Assembly (NCBI GenBank): GCA_050084985.1
Contig: JBITNC010000002.1
Coordinates: forward strand, 1,116,001-1,180,000
Length of the DNA: 64,000 bases
From: Nageia nagi
Taxonomy: Eukaryota; Pinophyta
Reading direction: 5' to 3'
The translations under genes and the position numbers were made by a program. The notes under the pieces are model-generated. The model saw only the letters and a program-made list of their open reading frames with translations, ran no database searches and was not told the origin of the DNA. Every line of letters starts with the position of its first letter. The first letter of the stretch is position 1. This document shows positions 47,778 to 58,778 of this stretch, in pieces.

Positions 47778-49566
47778 TTACCCAGGAATTTTTAAAGCTT
47801 CAAATAAGGACACTCTTGCGGTAGTCCTCTTTAGCTCCGCCATAATGTTGAACTCTAGGATAGCCAGAGGTTCACCAATTTTATTTCTAAATCTATCGGT
47901 AAATCTTTCCTGAAGCTGTAGAGTATCATCTTTTCTTTGATGCTTGGTGAGTGAAGGGAACCTTAACTTTCGAAGATTTTGATCACTAGCTTTAGGCATC
48001 GATTTGGTTTCTAGAAATGGGAATTTTTGGGAAATTGTTTCCTTTTTTGGGGTCTTTTCCTTAGAACCAAAAACTACATCTTGCTTTTTAGGAATCACTA
48101 AACTAGAACTCTTTTGGGATTCAACTTTTCTTTCCAGAATACCAGAAACTAGGGGTTTTTTTCCCTGATCTTGTTTCCACAGTAAAAAATCCTATATCCA
48201 CTGGTGCAAAATTCATTAGGTTCACATCTTGGTTCATGTCGTCAGCTACACCAGGTGGAGGAATACCCCCACTTCTTGATAAATACTATTGGTATTGATA
48301 AACAGGAAATGTTGTTTGTTCATGAGCATCATTGCAAGCCAAACACAAACCAGTGGCTGACCTAGAAGAGGAAGCTTGGTCTACATCCTCATTTAACACA
48401 TGTTGAGCCTTTTCTATAGTAGGATAAGGATATCTTCTTACATTGCTTTGCCTACTTAGAATGGTAATCTGATTTGCCATATTCCTACATAAATTTCAGA
48501 GTTCCTAAATCTCTATCGATGAAGCTACCCCTTGATTCATATTAGGCTAAGGAGGGGCTGGTAAGGCCAAGGGAGCTCTAGGGACTGGCAAGGTTGATGG
48601 CCACTATTGAACAGGGGTAGGAATACTGGCCAGAGGTGGAGCCAAACTAACTACTTGAGGTCTCAAAATTTACTTTTGGGTGGTTACTAGAAAATAAGGC
48701 ATTGGCATGTGACTTGGCAATTTTCCTACTAAAATAAGATAGGCTTCAGCATATACTACTTATCTATAGACCTCTAAGAAAGTATTTACTTTGGAATTTT
48801 GGATTTGCAGAGAGAGATCCAGAGGAAAGGCTCTCAGGTAATACATTAGGGCTTGAAATTGCTAAGGCCTGATTGGCATTGGGACTCTCATCTAAGTTTT
48901 TTGGAATCTAATGTTGAAATTAGGGATATTTTCTTGCCCATATCTTTCGATTGAAGTGAACTGTGTTAACAGAGAAAAAGGATCTCTTAATTCATTAAAT
49001 TCCAAGATAAAGGGCTCTACCAGTTGAGCCCAAGTGGTTATAGATCCATTAGGAAGGCCCTTGTACCAATCTAGGACCTTTCCTTTGAAAGACTGAGCGA
49101 GTAATCTCACCATGACATCTTCATGTTGAATATTATGAATCTTAGCTAGGCCAGCTACATCAACACAATGCTCATAAGCCATTTTCTCTGAAGTTGCATC
49201 AATCTCTATAAGGGTTTTGAAAACATTTGCTAGGATGTCGTGCAACATGGCCAGGGCTATTGGTACCCCATTGTCCCATGTCGGATAAATATTCTGAGCT
49301 AGATTAGCCATTTTAGGAGAGGTATTTCTAGTGTGAAGATTGAATGGTTCTGGCTTGGTAAAGGATTTTAGGGTGCTGATACTATTTAGAGACTTGGAAT
49401 TGATCAGGGTCTTTCTCTTAGGAGCATCAAATGTTCTAAAATTTGGTGCTCCTTTTGTTGCTCTGGTTCTAGATCTAGTCCACGTAAACTCTAGGTTGCA
49501 AAAGAAAATAAATGGTTCAAAAGCACATATGATATTTAAAAATAATCTACTTTTAATACATACCAT
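47778..49566 (-). pseudogene. Gag of Tat-like element
   Basis: The open stretch 48892-49566 (224 codons) contains the capsid core: HNIQHEDVMVRLLAQSFKGKV, LDWYKGLPNGSITTWAQLVE and FILEFNELRD, the retrotransposon Gag pattern with W-Y. After it the same general frame continues with stops through a Pro-rich region (about 48600-48720), a short CLACNDAH piece near 48335 that may be a broken knuckle, and a basic region up to the protease. The real start is uncertain; the first codons after the LTR read differently. Confidence 0.8.
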
Positions 49567-49634
49567 AGATAGTGCTTCAGTAGAGTCACCAATAAGTTTC
49601 TTCGGGTCCCACCAAGTGTGCCAAAAAGAAATAC

Positions 49635-50795
49635 TGTTGATTAGGATTGTGTAATATATGCGCCATGAACAATCTCAACCAAAGTAAATCAAGAACAGAC
49701 TATGGTGACAGTTTGATCTTCGGAGAAGGCCGGTTCCTTATCTATTGGGTATAAGAGAAGTAACAAGAAAGAAAATAAAAGGAGTAGAGTGCGAATAATT
49801 TAAGCAAAGGGCTTAGGGTAACAAGAGAGAAAGTAAAGGTGAATCACTAGTTCGGCGTGGGCTTTCACAGGGTGTGAAACCTTGGCCTGAATCTAGTGTA
49901 GCAGCTACAGTACAAGCTCTCACTCTCTAGTAGTTTCCTAGCTTTACTCTACCATGTATGTAGACATAGTTATGCTAATAGCTCATAATTATCATCCAGG
50001 AAACATGTCAAGCTGCCACAATGTAACCTAATTAAGAATAACAATTACAAGTGCTAGACAAGAAAGGTCAAGATGATATCATATTACTGATAAAAACTAC
50101 GGGTCTTAGAGAATAAATGTAAAGAGAAAAACTAGGGCTTCCGACCCCTCTTCACTTTATTTTCATACACTTATACTGAAAAAATTACAGTTACAAGAAA
50201 ATGAAAATAGAACGGTTACAAAAATAGCCTCAAGATTCTGGCCACTTCTAACTATCATCATCTATATATGCCACTTGTCCGAATGTTACAAAACTAAGAA
50301 GGTCATGGAAGGTAATGTCTTCTCAAGACTAAGATTCTGCCTTTACAGGTATCACCTCCTCTAGGGTCTATTTCTTGCCAAAAATGTGACTATCTTTTCC
50401 TCCATGATGTCATCATTTTATTTTGGAACACTTTACTTCCAAAACACTTAATTTGTCGACTCTAGCTCTTCAATTATCTCTTGCTAACCTCACCTCCTTC
50501 GAAACCTGATCTTTTCCAAAATTGTGATTATCCTTTCTTTCGTGATGTCATCATTTCACTCCAATGTGCTTTATTCACTGACTCTGGCTTTTCAATTACC
50601 CCTTTTTGACCTTACCATCTCTGAAACCTGATCTTTACCAAAATTGTGACTATCCTTTCTTCCATGACATCATCATTTCGCTTCGACATGCTTTATTTGC
50701 TTCAGAAAAACTCTCGAGGATCTTAAAATGAACTCATGATTGAAAGTAAAGTACATTGGGGCTTTATTAAAGAATTTATTATGTATAGATATACA
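49635..50795 (-). repeat. 5' LTR of Tat-like element
   Basis: It is 1161 bp and collinear with 38440-39600 without length difference. On the element strand it ends ...CAACA. About 20 bases downstream is TTGGTGGGACCCGAAGAAAC (about 49590-49609), a possible primer site because its complement ends in CCACCA, but the distance is unusual. Confidence 0.92.
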
Positions 50796-50800
50796 GTACC

Positions 50801-51307
50801 ATGTAATATAAATAAACCATATCTAAAGTACTTTTCATATGGTTTGATCATATATTTATTACCATAATAAGGAAAGATATCATAAACCTTTGGAAAAAGC
50901 ATTTTAGCTAGCAATGCACTATATGGCCCATGGTCATATGTATGTTGATATTTAAGTTGTCGCTTATGTGGCATGTGCATCAAACCCAAATCATGAACAT
51001 TCCTCCTTTGGTAGATCAATTGACTCCTCATGTACCCTAGAACATGCATCTACTACTAAATGATAAAGCTATTTTTGAAATCTTATTCTTGTAGGCATCT
51101 CTCTAACTTCATCTTATGGACCTACATATTATTTTGACTTCATCTACTGGATCTACTACATATTGATTTTATTTAGTTTTATTTGATATAATTCAATATA
51201 TAAGAATACAAAAATGAAATCAAATTTTGATCCTAATTAATTACCTCATGGGTATCATCATCTTTTGATGATTGAGATGACTCATTGATCCTTTACGCAT
51301 TTTGTTC
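50801..51307 (-). pseudogene. SET-like ORF, N-terminal part (right of gypsy insertion)
   Basis: This minus-strand frame holds MHVLGYMRSQLIYQRR, KRQLKYQHTYDHGPYSALL and YGLFILHGT, and joins in frame to 38434 when the gypsy and one target copy are set aside. Further upstream a 63 bp exon (51245-51307) has proper splice signals (TTGCAG before, GTAATT after) and encodes an Asp/Ser-rich piece (SSQSSKDDDTHE). The upstream exon at 51724-52071 may belong to the same gene. The region right before the SET-like motifs gives no recognisable pre-SET Cys cluster. Confidence 0.45.
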
Positions 51308-51723
51308 CTGCAACATTATCAATAAAATAAAGTTAAATATTGCAAATAATATCAAGGGGACATCATGGTGACAAAGTGATTCAAATTGATAAGGAGTCAC
51401 CATGGTGGAAAAGTGATTCAAATTGGAAGGAGGAGGTTAAAAGTTCAAATCCCTTGGAAGGATTCCTGATGGTACTACATGGTTGCATTTTGGATATATT
51501 TCAGCTATATTATGACTAGTTTATGGGTCTTGAATAAAAACCCTCATGTAAAAGTTTCACCCAGGAAAAAAACTCATGATTTATTGTGAGTCATGTGATT
51601 AGTGGGAAGGATCATTGCTTTGAGAGGATTAGTGGCTCTAAATGATACCTCCTATTATTAAACAAATATCATGAAAGTGAAAATTTAAATGATCTTACAT
51701 TTCTACATCATATGTAATAAAAT

Positions 51724-52071
51724 TTAGCTTGCCTCATCCTCATCTGATGAAACATCACTCCTCCTCATAAGACCTATAGGAAATATCTCAAGCTCTAAAT
51801 TAAATGAAACATAACTCTTTGGACTCCTAATAATTGGTGTAGGAAACTCTTTTGAATTAGATGACACATCATTCCTTGGCCTCCTATTACCTGGTGCAAG
51901 CAACTCCTCTGAATCAGATGAAACATCACTTCTCAACCTCTTAGTAATTGATGTAGTAAACTCATCTAAATCATATGAAACATCACTCCCAACAACTCTC
52001 TAACATGAAGGTAGTGGCATCTAAATATTTGAATCTAATGACACATCACTTCTCCTACATCTTGGTGGCAT
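51724..52071 (-). pseudogene. Exon encoding a Ser/Asp-Val repeat protein, in CACTA element
   Basis: Starting at ATG 52069-52071 (MPPRCRRSDVS), the minus strand encodes about six copies of a ~20-23 residue repeat with core R-(S/N)-D-V-S-(S/L)-(D/N)-S-E-E-(L/F), ending in SSDEDEAS. Two stops lie in the first third; from 51936 to 51724 it is open. The repeat is also visible at DNA level (CATCACTTCT and ATGAAACATCACT words on the plus strand). It lies upstream of the SET-like ORF on the same strand and may be its first exon. It could be disordered and acidic in the cell; no family recognised. Confidence 0.5.
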
Positions 52072-52828
52072 GATATAAGCCAAGTCACTAACTTTTTTTA
52101 CAATTTAAAGAAAAAGATATTAGTATACAAATTGTAATAACTAATAAATCTTCCAATATTATATCAACTCATAAACACACAAGAAATTTTTTTTATTTTA
52201 GAATTAGAATTATTAAAGAAGTAAAATTTCTTCAACTGCAAATATAAAATGATTATATACATTCTACACAATAGATGACACATCATCAATCATATGTAAC
52301 ATGGGCCCAATTTCCCATCTAAAGTTAGAAGCCATTTCCCCCTCCTTAATTATCATGTTAATGGTGATAGTGGGAATGTTTGAAAATTCATGCTAATTGG
52401 GCCTACCCCTAATTGTATCATTAAAATACCCCCTTAAACAGGTGACTTCCTTAATTACCTTTTAGGTTTGTAGCAAAATATTAATAAATTACTCTCATAA
52501 CATCAAGATAGTTAAATTTCTAATCATTTGTTACAATTTTTAAAATAAGTATCAATCTTTTATTGTAAATTAAAAGGTAAATGTGCTTTTAGATCCTTAA
52601 AAGACTCCTTATTTATATTGGTGAGTTTGAAATCAATACAAATTTTATCATAATTAGGTTAGAGAGAAATTGGATTATTCTAATTTTTACGAATATTAAA
52701 TCCATGGGGTAGGCTAGAGGAGATGTGTTGGTGTTTCAAAATTTTCTAGGCCTCATTCCCTTTGAGAGATAGAGTTATCCATTTCATGTAGATCCCCATT
52801 CATTGTTGATAAAAATAGTCCTACACTA
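52072..52828. other. No gene recognised; likely upstream region of the minus-strand CACTA gene
   Basis: AT-rich sequence between the MPPR start codon and the telomere-like array. No reading frame or promoter motif is clear enough to call. Confidence 0.45.
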
Positions 52829-53505
52829 ACCCTAACTACAAACCACTAACCACATCTAACCCTAACCACTAGTAACCCTAACCTAAATGATAACCACTAC
52901 TAACACTAACAACTACTAATGTTAACCCTAACCACTAAGTACCCTAACTACTAACCCTAACCCTAACCCTAATGCTAACCCTAACCCTAACACTAACCCT
53001 AACCTTAACCTACCCTTACACTAACCTTAATAATAACCCTAACCCTAACCACTACTAAGCCTAACCCAAATGCTTTCCACTACTAACACTAACCCTAACC
53101 CAAATACTAACCACTACTAACAATAAACCTAACCACTAAGTACCCTAACTACTAACCTTAACTACCAACTACCCTAACTACTAACCCTAACCCTAACCCT
53201 AATGCTAATACTAACCTTAACCTTAACCATTAAGTACCCTAACTACTAACCCTAACCCATAACACTAACACTAACACTAAGCCTAACCCTAACCCTAACA
53301 TTAACATTAACCCTAACCCAAAAACTAACCTTAACCCTAACCTTAATTGTAATTGTAACTGCTAACCCTAACCCAAACCCTAACTACTAATCGTAACCCT
53401 AACCCTAACACTAACCCTAACACTAACCATAACTCTAACCTTAATTGCTAACCCTAACCCTAACCCAATTCCTAATTGCTAACCCAAACCCTAACTACTA
53501 ACTTA
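52829..53505. repeat. Telomere-like CCCTAA repeat array, ~680 bp
   Basis: More than twenty CCCTAA hexamers are mixed with variants (CACTAA, CTACTAA, CCCAAA, CCTTAA). The hexamer, not the Arabidopsis-type CCCTAAA heptamer, is the base unit. A higher-order unit (ACCACTAAGTACCCTAAC followed by TACTAACCCTAA) recurs near 52930, 53140 and 53225. The array is wholly inside the CACTA transposon, between its divergent genes, and is therefore not a chromosome end. Confidence 0.9.
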
Positions 53506-56500
53506 AATGACATTGATTTTAACTTCATTTTTTTTTTAAATAGGCATTTTTGGACACATAAAGAGATGCAAATTTGCATCCCTTTTTGTGTTGGATTACA
53601 CTAACAATTCAAAAAATAAAAAAGGGGGTTGCCTATCACTTTCCACATAGTCATTTCTTGGTTAAAGGATACAAATTTGAGTTTTTTAGTGGAGAGCACC
53701 AAGTAAGTGGTCTTCTAACCCATTTCACTCTAATGTGACTTGATTTTTACCTCATTTCACTCAATTGTAAACTATTTTTATGATTTTTTGGCATGTTTAT
53801 TCATAGGGTTTTACATTTTGTGGGAGGAGAAAGGGTTTCTTGCAAATTCCTCTTCATTATTCCTAATTTGCATAAGGTATGTAAGTTTTTACTTGCATAT
53901 TTCAATTCCACATGAACTTACACTACAAATGCTAAGGCATTTTTTGATTTTTTACTAGAAATTATCAATAATGCATCCCAAAATCATAAATTAATTCCAT
54001 ATGTTAAGGTTTTTTGAATTCCCCATGAATTTTTAGTTGAATTTATCAACAATGCACCATGAAATCAAAAACTAAAATCATTCCTTCTCAATAATGCACC
54101 AAAAAAATTGAAATTAAATCTATTCCTTCTCAACAATGCACCATAAAATAAAAAATGCACCAAGAAATTAAAACAAATTCTTTTCATTACACTATTAAAT
54201 GAAATCCCAGAAAAAATAGGGACATACCTATAAAATTCTCAACTATAGAACTCTTCCTTGTTCTCCAAAAACTTGGTTTTTGCTACCAATTTTTGAAACT
54301 CTTCTTATGCTCCAAAACCTTGCTTCTTAAACTCAAAATTTCATAGAACTTGCTTTATATTAAACATAATTTAGTAAATTTAATATAATTTTTTAGTAAA
54401 TTTAGTAAATGATGTCATTATAATTTAGTAAATTTAGTAAATGATGTAATTTTTTATATATTAGTTTCTTGTATGATTTTCTAGCTTATGCCTTATTTAC
54501 ATACTTTTACTACCAAAAGGTCCTTTATTACTTTCACAAAAGATTTCATGTTAGGTGTTAGGTGATACATTTTCAACTTTAATGGACCTTCTATTATGTG
54601 ATCTCCCTGAGAGGATTGATCCATATCTAATTTTAACTATACTTTATATTCTTCTCTATAATATTGAATAATAAAATCCAAAAGAACCCTACCTTTATCT
54701 CTAATTAAATTAAAATAAATGAAATTTTAAAAATTGATATGAAAACTTTACATACATATATAGCCCCTAATCATCCTCTCTAGTTGCATAGTCTAATGTT
54801 CAAGCTAGTTGTGTGCTTTCTAGGTTGGATCAATGGTAAATGAATCAACATGTACCTTATAACTCTTATGTGATGCATGCATATCATATTTTACTAGTTT
54901 TTTGATTGATATCATATGTTCTTGTATCAATAGTTTTTTTCATACATACTCTAAACTTGGCCAAGAATTTTTCCATTTTGTTTGCCCTTTGATAGAAGTA
55001 CTACCTAATGCACTTAAACCCTTCTTATTGTGCCCTCATTTGCATTCCAATCATACCTCATCATTATTTCTATTATTATTATTATTTTGCTAATATTATT
55101 TATATAAGAAGGTAATTAGAGTGTACAAGACCTAAAATGGCCATCTATGCTTACCGAGTTTACTACTTCCACCACTTGTTCAACAAAAATGGAGATTATG
55201 AGGGTCTCTATAATAAGCAAGTTAAGATCATGAGGGTCTTGTTAACATCAATAAATACCAAGTTAGAGGAAGGGTCATATTGAGTTAATCCTTCCCACCC
55301 ATATTATTCATCATTAATGGAATGAGCTCATATCCTTAACTAGGAATAGGGGCCATATGGTCTTGTTGACTTAATCAGCCTCATTTTGTTTCATTTTGAC
55401 ATTTTTAGTGAGAAAAATAAACAAGGAGTACAAAGGTAGTTTATCAAGATTAGCCCAAAGGTCATGAAGGAATTTTGTCAAAGTGATGATAAGAGGTACT
55501 TAGTGGAAGTAAAGTGATAATGTTAATAAGATTAGGAATGATCTTTAAATAAGGAGTGTTCGATAGGGATTTTGATGATAGTGTAAGGAGTATTTTTGTA
55601 ATGGTTGATGAATTAGTTGAAGATGAATAACCTCCATGGATACTTTTTTAGCATGTACAAAATCTTTAATAAAATATGAGAAACATTATTCATCTTATCA
55701 AATATGCTAAAATAAGGCAAAGTGGAACCCTTAGAAAAGAGATAATCATTTTTGACCCTCCACAATGAGAAAATGTTGCTAACTTTGAATAGGTGTCAAT
55801 ATCCAAAATAAAGAGAGGGGAGGGAAAGGGGGTTCCTTAAAAGAATATGCTACTAACTAAATAATTGTGGAAGCAATTGTAAAAAAGAAAAAGAAAAGAA
55901 AAATCCCACATGAGCCATCCATAATATTGCACATTGTTGTAATCCTAGAAAAGATGCTCAATTTCTTCTAGAGAGTGATTGAAATTCTATACATGGTTAG
56001 AAAAACCAAGGTGAGTTATATACTTTTCAATGGGAATCCCATAACAAATATTTGTTGTCATCCATCCTCTAAACTTTACTCACATAAAATTTGTTGGAAC
56101 AAATACTCCTAGCCCAAAAATATAATAAGTGAATATCATTGTTAGAGTACCTTTATAATTTCATTGTTATTGTTATGTTATGTTATGTGGATTTTACCAT
56201 ATTAGTAGAATTCTCCATGTAATGTTCTTATTTCAAATATTTATGTTGAAGTGGGCACTTGGGATGATGTTCAAATATTAAGAACATTGATGAAGGATAG
56301 TATTGGATTGAAGTTAACAAAAGGGTACATTTGTTGATTAATCATATACTTCCTATTTTTTCTTATTGAACTTTCATATGTTTTATGTTTTATAATGTTT
56401 TCTATTGGAATGTTTTCTTGTTTAACTTTCATATCTATTACAATTTATTGAAATAATTTTTATGATATATTGCATTGAAATGATCAAGAAGCATCCTGAA

Positions 56501-56664
56501 CATATATTTGTAGGGTATTAATTTCTCATCTTTGGTGTTGTATACTTCATTAGTTTGGTGAATTATGGTAGAATGTATATTAGACATGGGTTTTTCATTC
56601 TATAATATTAACATCACTACTAAACTTTTGTTTACTTTATTGTAGTGATCACCATTGACCAGAT
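53506..56664. other. No gene recognised; AT-rich CACTA interior
   Basis: Contains a perfect 16 bp palindrome GATGCAAATTTGCATC at 53565-53580, which repeats the GATGCAAAT word found at the right transposon end. It also holds short repeats of AATGCACCA(A/T)(A/G)AAAT near 54050-54160 and a TAGTAAATTTAGTAAATGATG duplication near 54370-54440. Exons of the plus-strand gene may begin before 56665 but were not recognised. Confidence 0.45.
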
Positions 56665-58468
56665 ATGGGAGATGGAAAGAAGGGTAAGAAAGATAAACAT
56701 TAGAGAAAAAATTCAAAAGAAAATGATGCAAAAAAAATAAAGATGAACTTACAAAAAAAAAAACTTGTAAGTATCCTAACTACTTAAGTAATATCAATGC
56801 AATTTCCAATTATACTATATATATTTAATTAAGTAGGATATGTATTCACTTATTTATTTAATTTCTTGAATAGATAAAGAAGTTAGAGGGGTTTTCAAAT
56901 TTTCTAAGTGTATGTTTAGCCATGATGAGTTGATATCGATATTTGGGGGTGACAAGGCTAGAGGAGTGGGTGGTGTTTCCACATCATAGAGATAGGGCAT
57001 CCCTCCTTTAGGTAATTATTTATAATTAGTTAATTTATTAAGAAGTAATGAAAATTTGTTCTAATTTATATTTTGAATCATATTGTGATCATGTGATCCA
57101 TGTAATATATGTACGTGTAGAGTTGGTGAATCAACAATATATGTTAACGACGACTCAAGGCTCTAGAAATCTTGTTATTTATGTGATGCCAAATGGAGAG
57201 GTCCTTAAAGATGAAAATGGTAATAGTTTATGTTTGAAAAATATAAATTTACATATTTATTGTAAGTATTTTGATTTACTACTATTGATTTTAGCTATTT
57301 TTTAGATTCACTATTTTACAAATCTCTCAAGAATGTTGCAGTAGTAGAATTTGAAGAAATCCTTGGCAAGCCATGGAAGAAATAAGATGATTTTGGTATG
57401 TATTTGTTTTCATTATTTACATCATTCTTTGGTATGTATGTTTCACTTTCGTTCATTTAATATTTTAAGAGACTAAAACTAATTTGTTATAATTTGTATT
57501 TTTGCAAAAAAAAGAGAATAATAACAAACTTAAAACATGAATTTAGTGAAGGGTGGAGTGAGAAGAAAGTGCTCCAACAGGAAGGCTTGAATTTGAGAAG
57601 GGTTAGAGATCATGTTAGAGGAAAAGTGATGAAACTTTCCCCTAACCAAAGAAACTTAGCATAAAAACTAGTTGATATCCATAAGAGGGTATGGAATATT
57701 ATCATTGATATTTAATATTTGAATTTGATTAATTAATTTTTTTAGCATAATACTTATTAATTATTTCATAAAAAGATTTGGAAGATGCTACTAAAGAAAG
57801 TAGCTGAGAAAAATCAAAGGAAAGTGGAAGGCTTGGAGATGCCGTAAGAAAAAATGATCAAGTCTTAACTTGCTGAACTGAGATCCAATATTATTCAATT
57901 ATTGATATTTAATTCTTGAAAATGAATAGATAAATGGTTTTTAATATAGTACTAACTAATTTTTTTAGTTGAGATATTTTAATCTATTTCTTGATGGTAA
58001 TGAATGCCAATATGGCATCACATATGGTTACCGAGCCTTGAGGGATAGGCTAAATGGTAGTGTAAGTAATTTTAATTATTAAAAGCATATGAATTTCTTA
58101 TAGGTGATGCATATTTTTGTAAATGTGATTAAATGTATACTAACATTTATTTTATTATTATTTATAGGTATGTATTGCATCGTAAGGGGCAGCGTTGCAA
58201 GGGGTGCATCGTAGGGAGGTGCATCACAAGGGCAAGGAGCATTGTAGGAGGGTATTGCATCAAAGGAGGGTAATTCACTATCTACCTAGGATATGAGATT
58301 TCAGGATTTTTTTATGATGATGAGTTGATACATCCTAGCAGGGAAGTACCTAGTACTCATCATAGTGGCTCAAGTAATGAGTTAGGTGGTGACTCAAGTC
58401 ATGGTGGTGCATTAGGTGCTTGCTCAAGTAGTGAGTCTGCATCTAGCGAGGAGGTTGATATCAACTAG
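56665..58468 (+). pseudogene. Multi-exon plus-strand gene of CACTA element
   Basis: About eight exons can be set out with GT/AG borders: 56665-56767 (Lys-rich start MGDGKKGKKDKH, then a stop), 56871-57011, 57120-57221, 57305-57397, 57514-57686 (EFSEGWSEKKVLQQEGLNL, RVRDHVRGKVMKLSPNQRN), 57774-57850, 57970-58060 (LRYFNLFLDGN, YGYRALRDRLNG, followed by GTAAGT) and 58168-58468. The last exon ends in a Ser/Gly-rich tail (GSSNELGGDSSHGG) and TAG 58466-58468. A few stops show decay. Position near the transposon end and the basic, helical exons suggest the second (TNP1/TnpA-like) CACTA protein, which binds sub-terminal repeats. I do not recognise a definite domain. Exon borders are approximate. Confidence 0.45.
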
Positions 58469-58744
58469 GGCTAGTAGTACTATCATGTACTTATGATGCA
58501 AATAATATCATTTTTGATATATTGTATGATGTGGATGTATTGAGACAAAAATGTATATCATTTTGATGTATAGATGTATATCATTTTATCATATTCAGAA
58601 ATTTACATGTATGTTATTTTGATATATTTTGATGTGAATGTTATCATTATTTTATCGACCCTTATTTTGGCATATATATTTTAGCATAATTTAACATTTT
58701 TTGGCCCATTTTTATCATATTTTTATGTATAATTTAACATAAAA

Positions 58745-58775
58745 AAGGATGCAAATCCTTGTATATTTAGTAGTG
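58745..58775 (-). repeat. Right terminal inverted repeat of CACTA element
   Basis: It ends ...TATATTTAGTAGTG at 58775, the reverse complement of CACTACTAAATATA, followed by target duplication TAA. GGATGCAAATCC just inside is a small palindrome. Confidence 0.75.
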
Positions 58776-58778
58776 TAA

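Larger units (their letters stand above)
38440..50795 (-). mobile_element. Tat-like Ty3/gypsy element, 12.4 kb, with extra RNase H and extra ORF
   Basis: Two LTRs of exactly 1161 bp (38440-39600 and 49635-50795) flank minus-strand gag, protease, archaeal-type RNase H, RT, native RNase H and integrase. A long additional ORF lies downstream of integrase. Target duplication GTACT (38435-38439) and GTACC (50796-50800) differ by one base. About 14 of the first 250 LTR bases differ by eye, nearly all transitions, so it is younger than the chromovirus at 19883. It split the SET-like ORF of the CACTA element. Each gene carries some stops or frameshifts. Size, dual RNase H and the extra ORF point to the Tat lineage, an inference. 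Confidence 0.88.
32472..58775 (-). mobile_element. En/Spm (CACTA) transposon with captured sequence, interrupted by a gypsy element
   Basis: The left end is CACTACTAACAAAAGG. The right end, read on the minus strand, is CACTACTAAATATACAAGG. A 3 bp target duplication TAA lies at 32469-32471 and 58776-58778. Inside are a Tnp2-type transposase on the minus strand, an upstream SET-like ORF and a plus-strand multi-exon gene near the right end. Total length is 26,304 bp, and about 13.9 kb once the 12,356 bp gypsy at 38440-50795 and its target copy are set aside. CACTA elements move by cut-and-paste using Tnp2 binding to sub-terminal repeats. All coding parts carry stops, so this copy is not autonomous. 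Confidence 0.75.

Noticed and set aside
49590-49609. Definite primer-binding site of the Tat-like element
   Set aside because: TTGGTGGGACCC could pair with a tRNA end, but it lies over 20 bases from the LTR and the tRNA is not clear, so it is noted only as a possibility.
52829-53505. True chromosome end or subtelomere
   Set aside because: The array is degenerate, mixed with variants, and lies inside a transposon with unique sequence on both sides.
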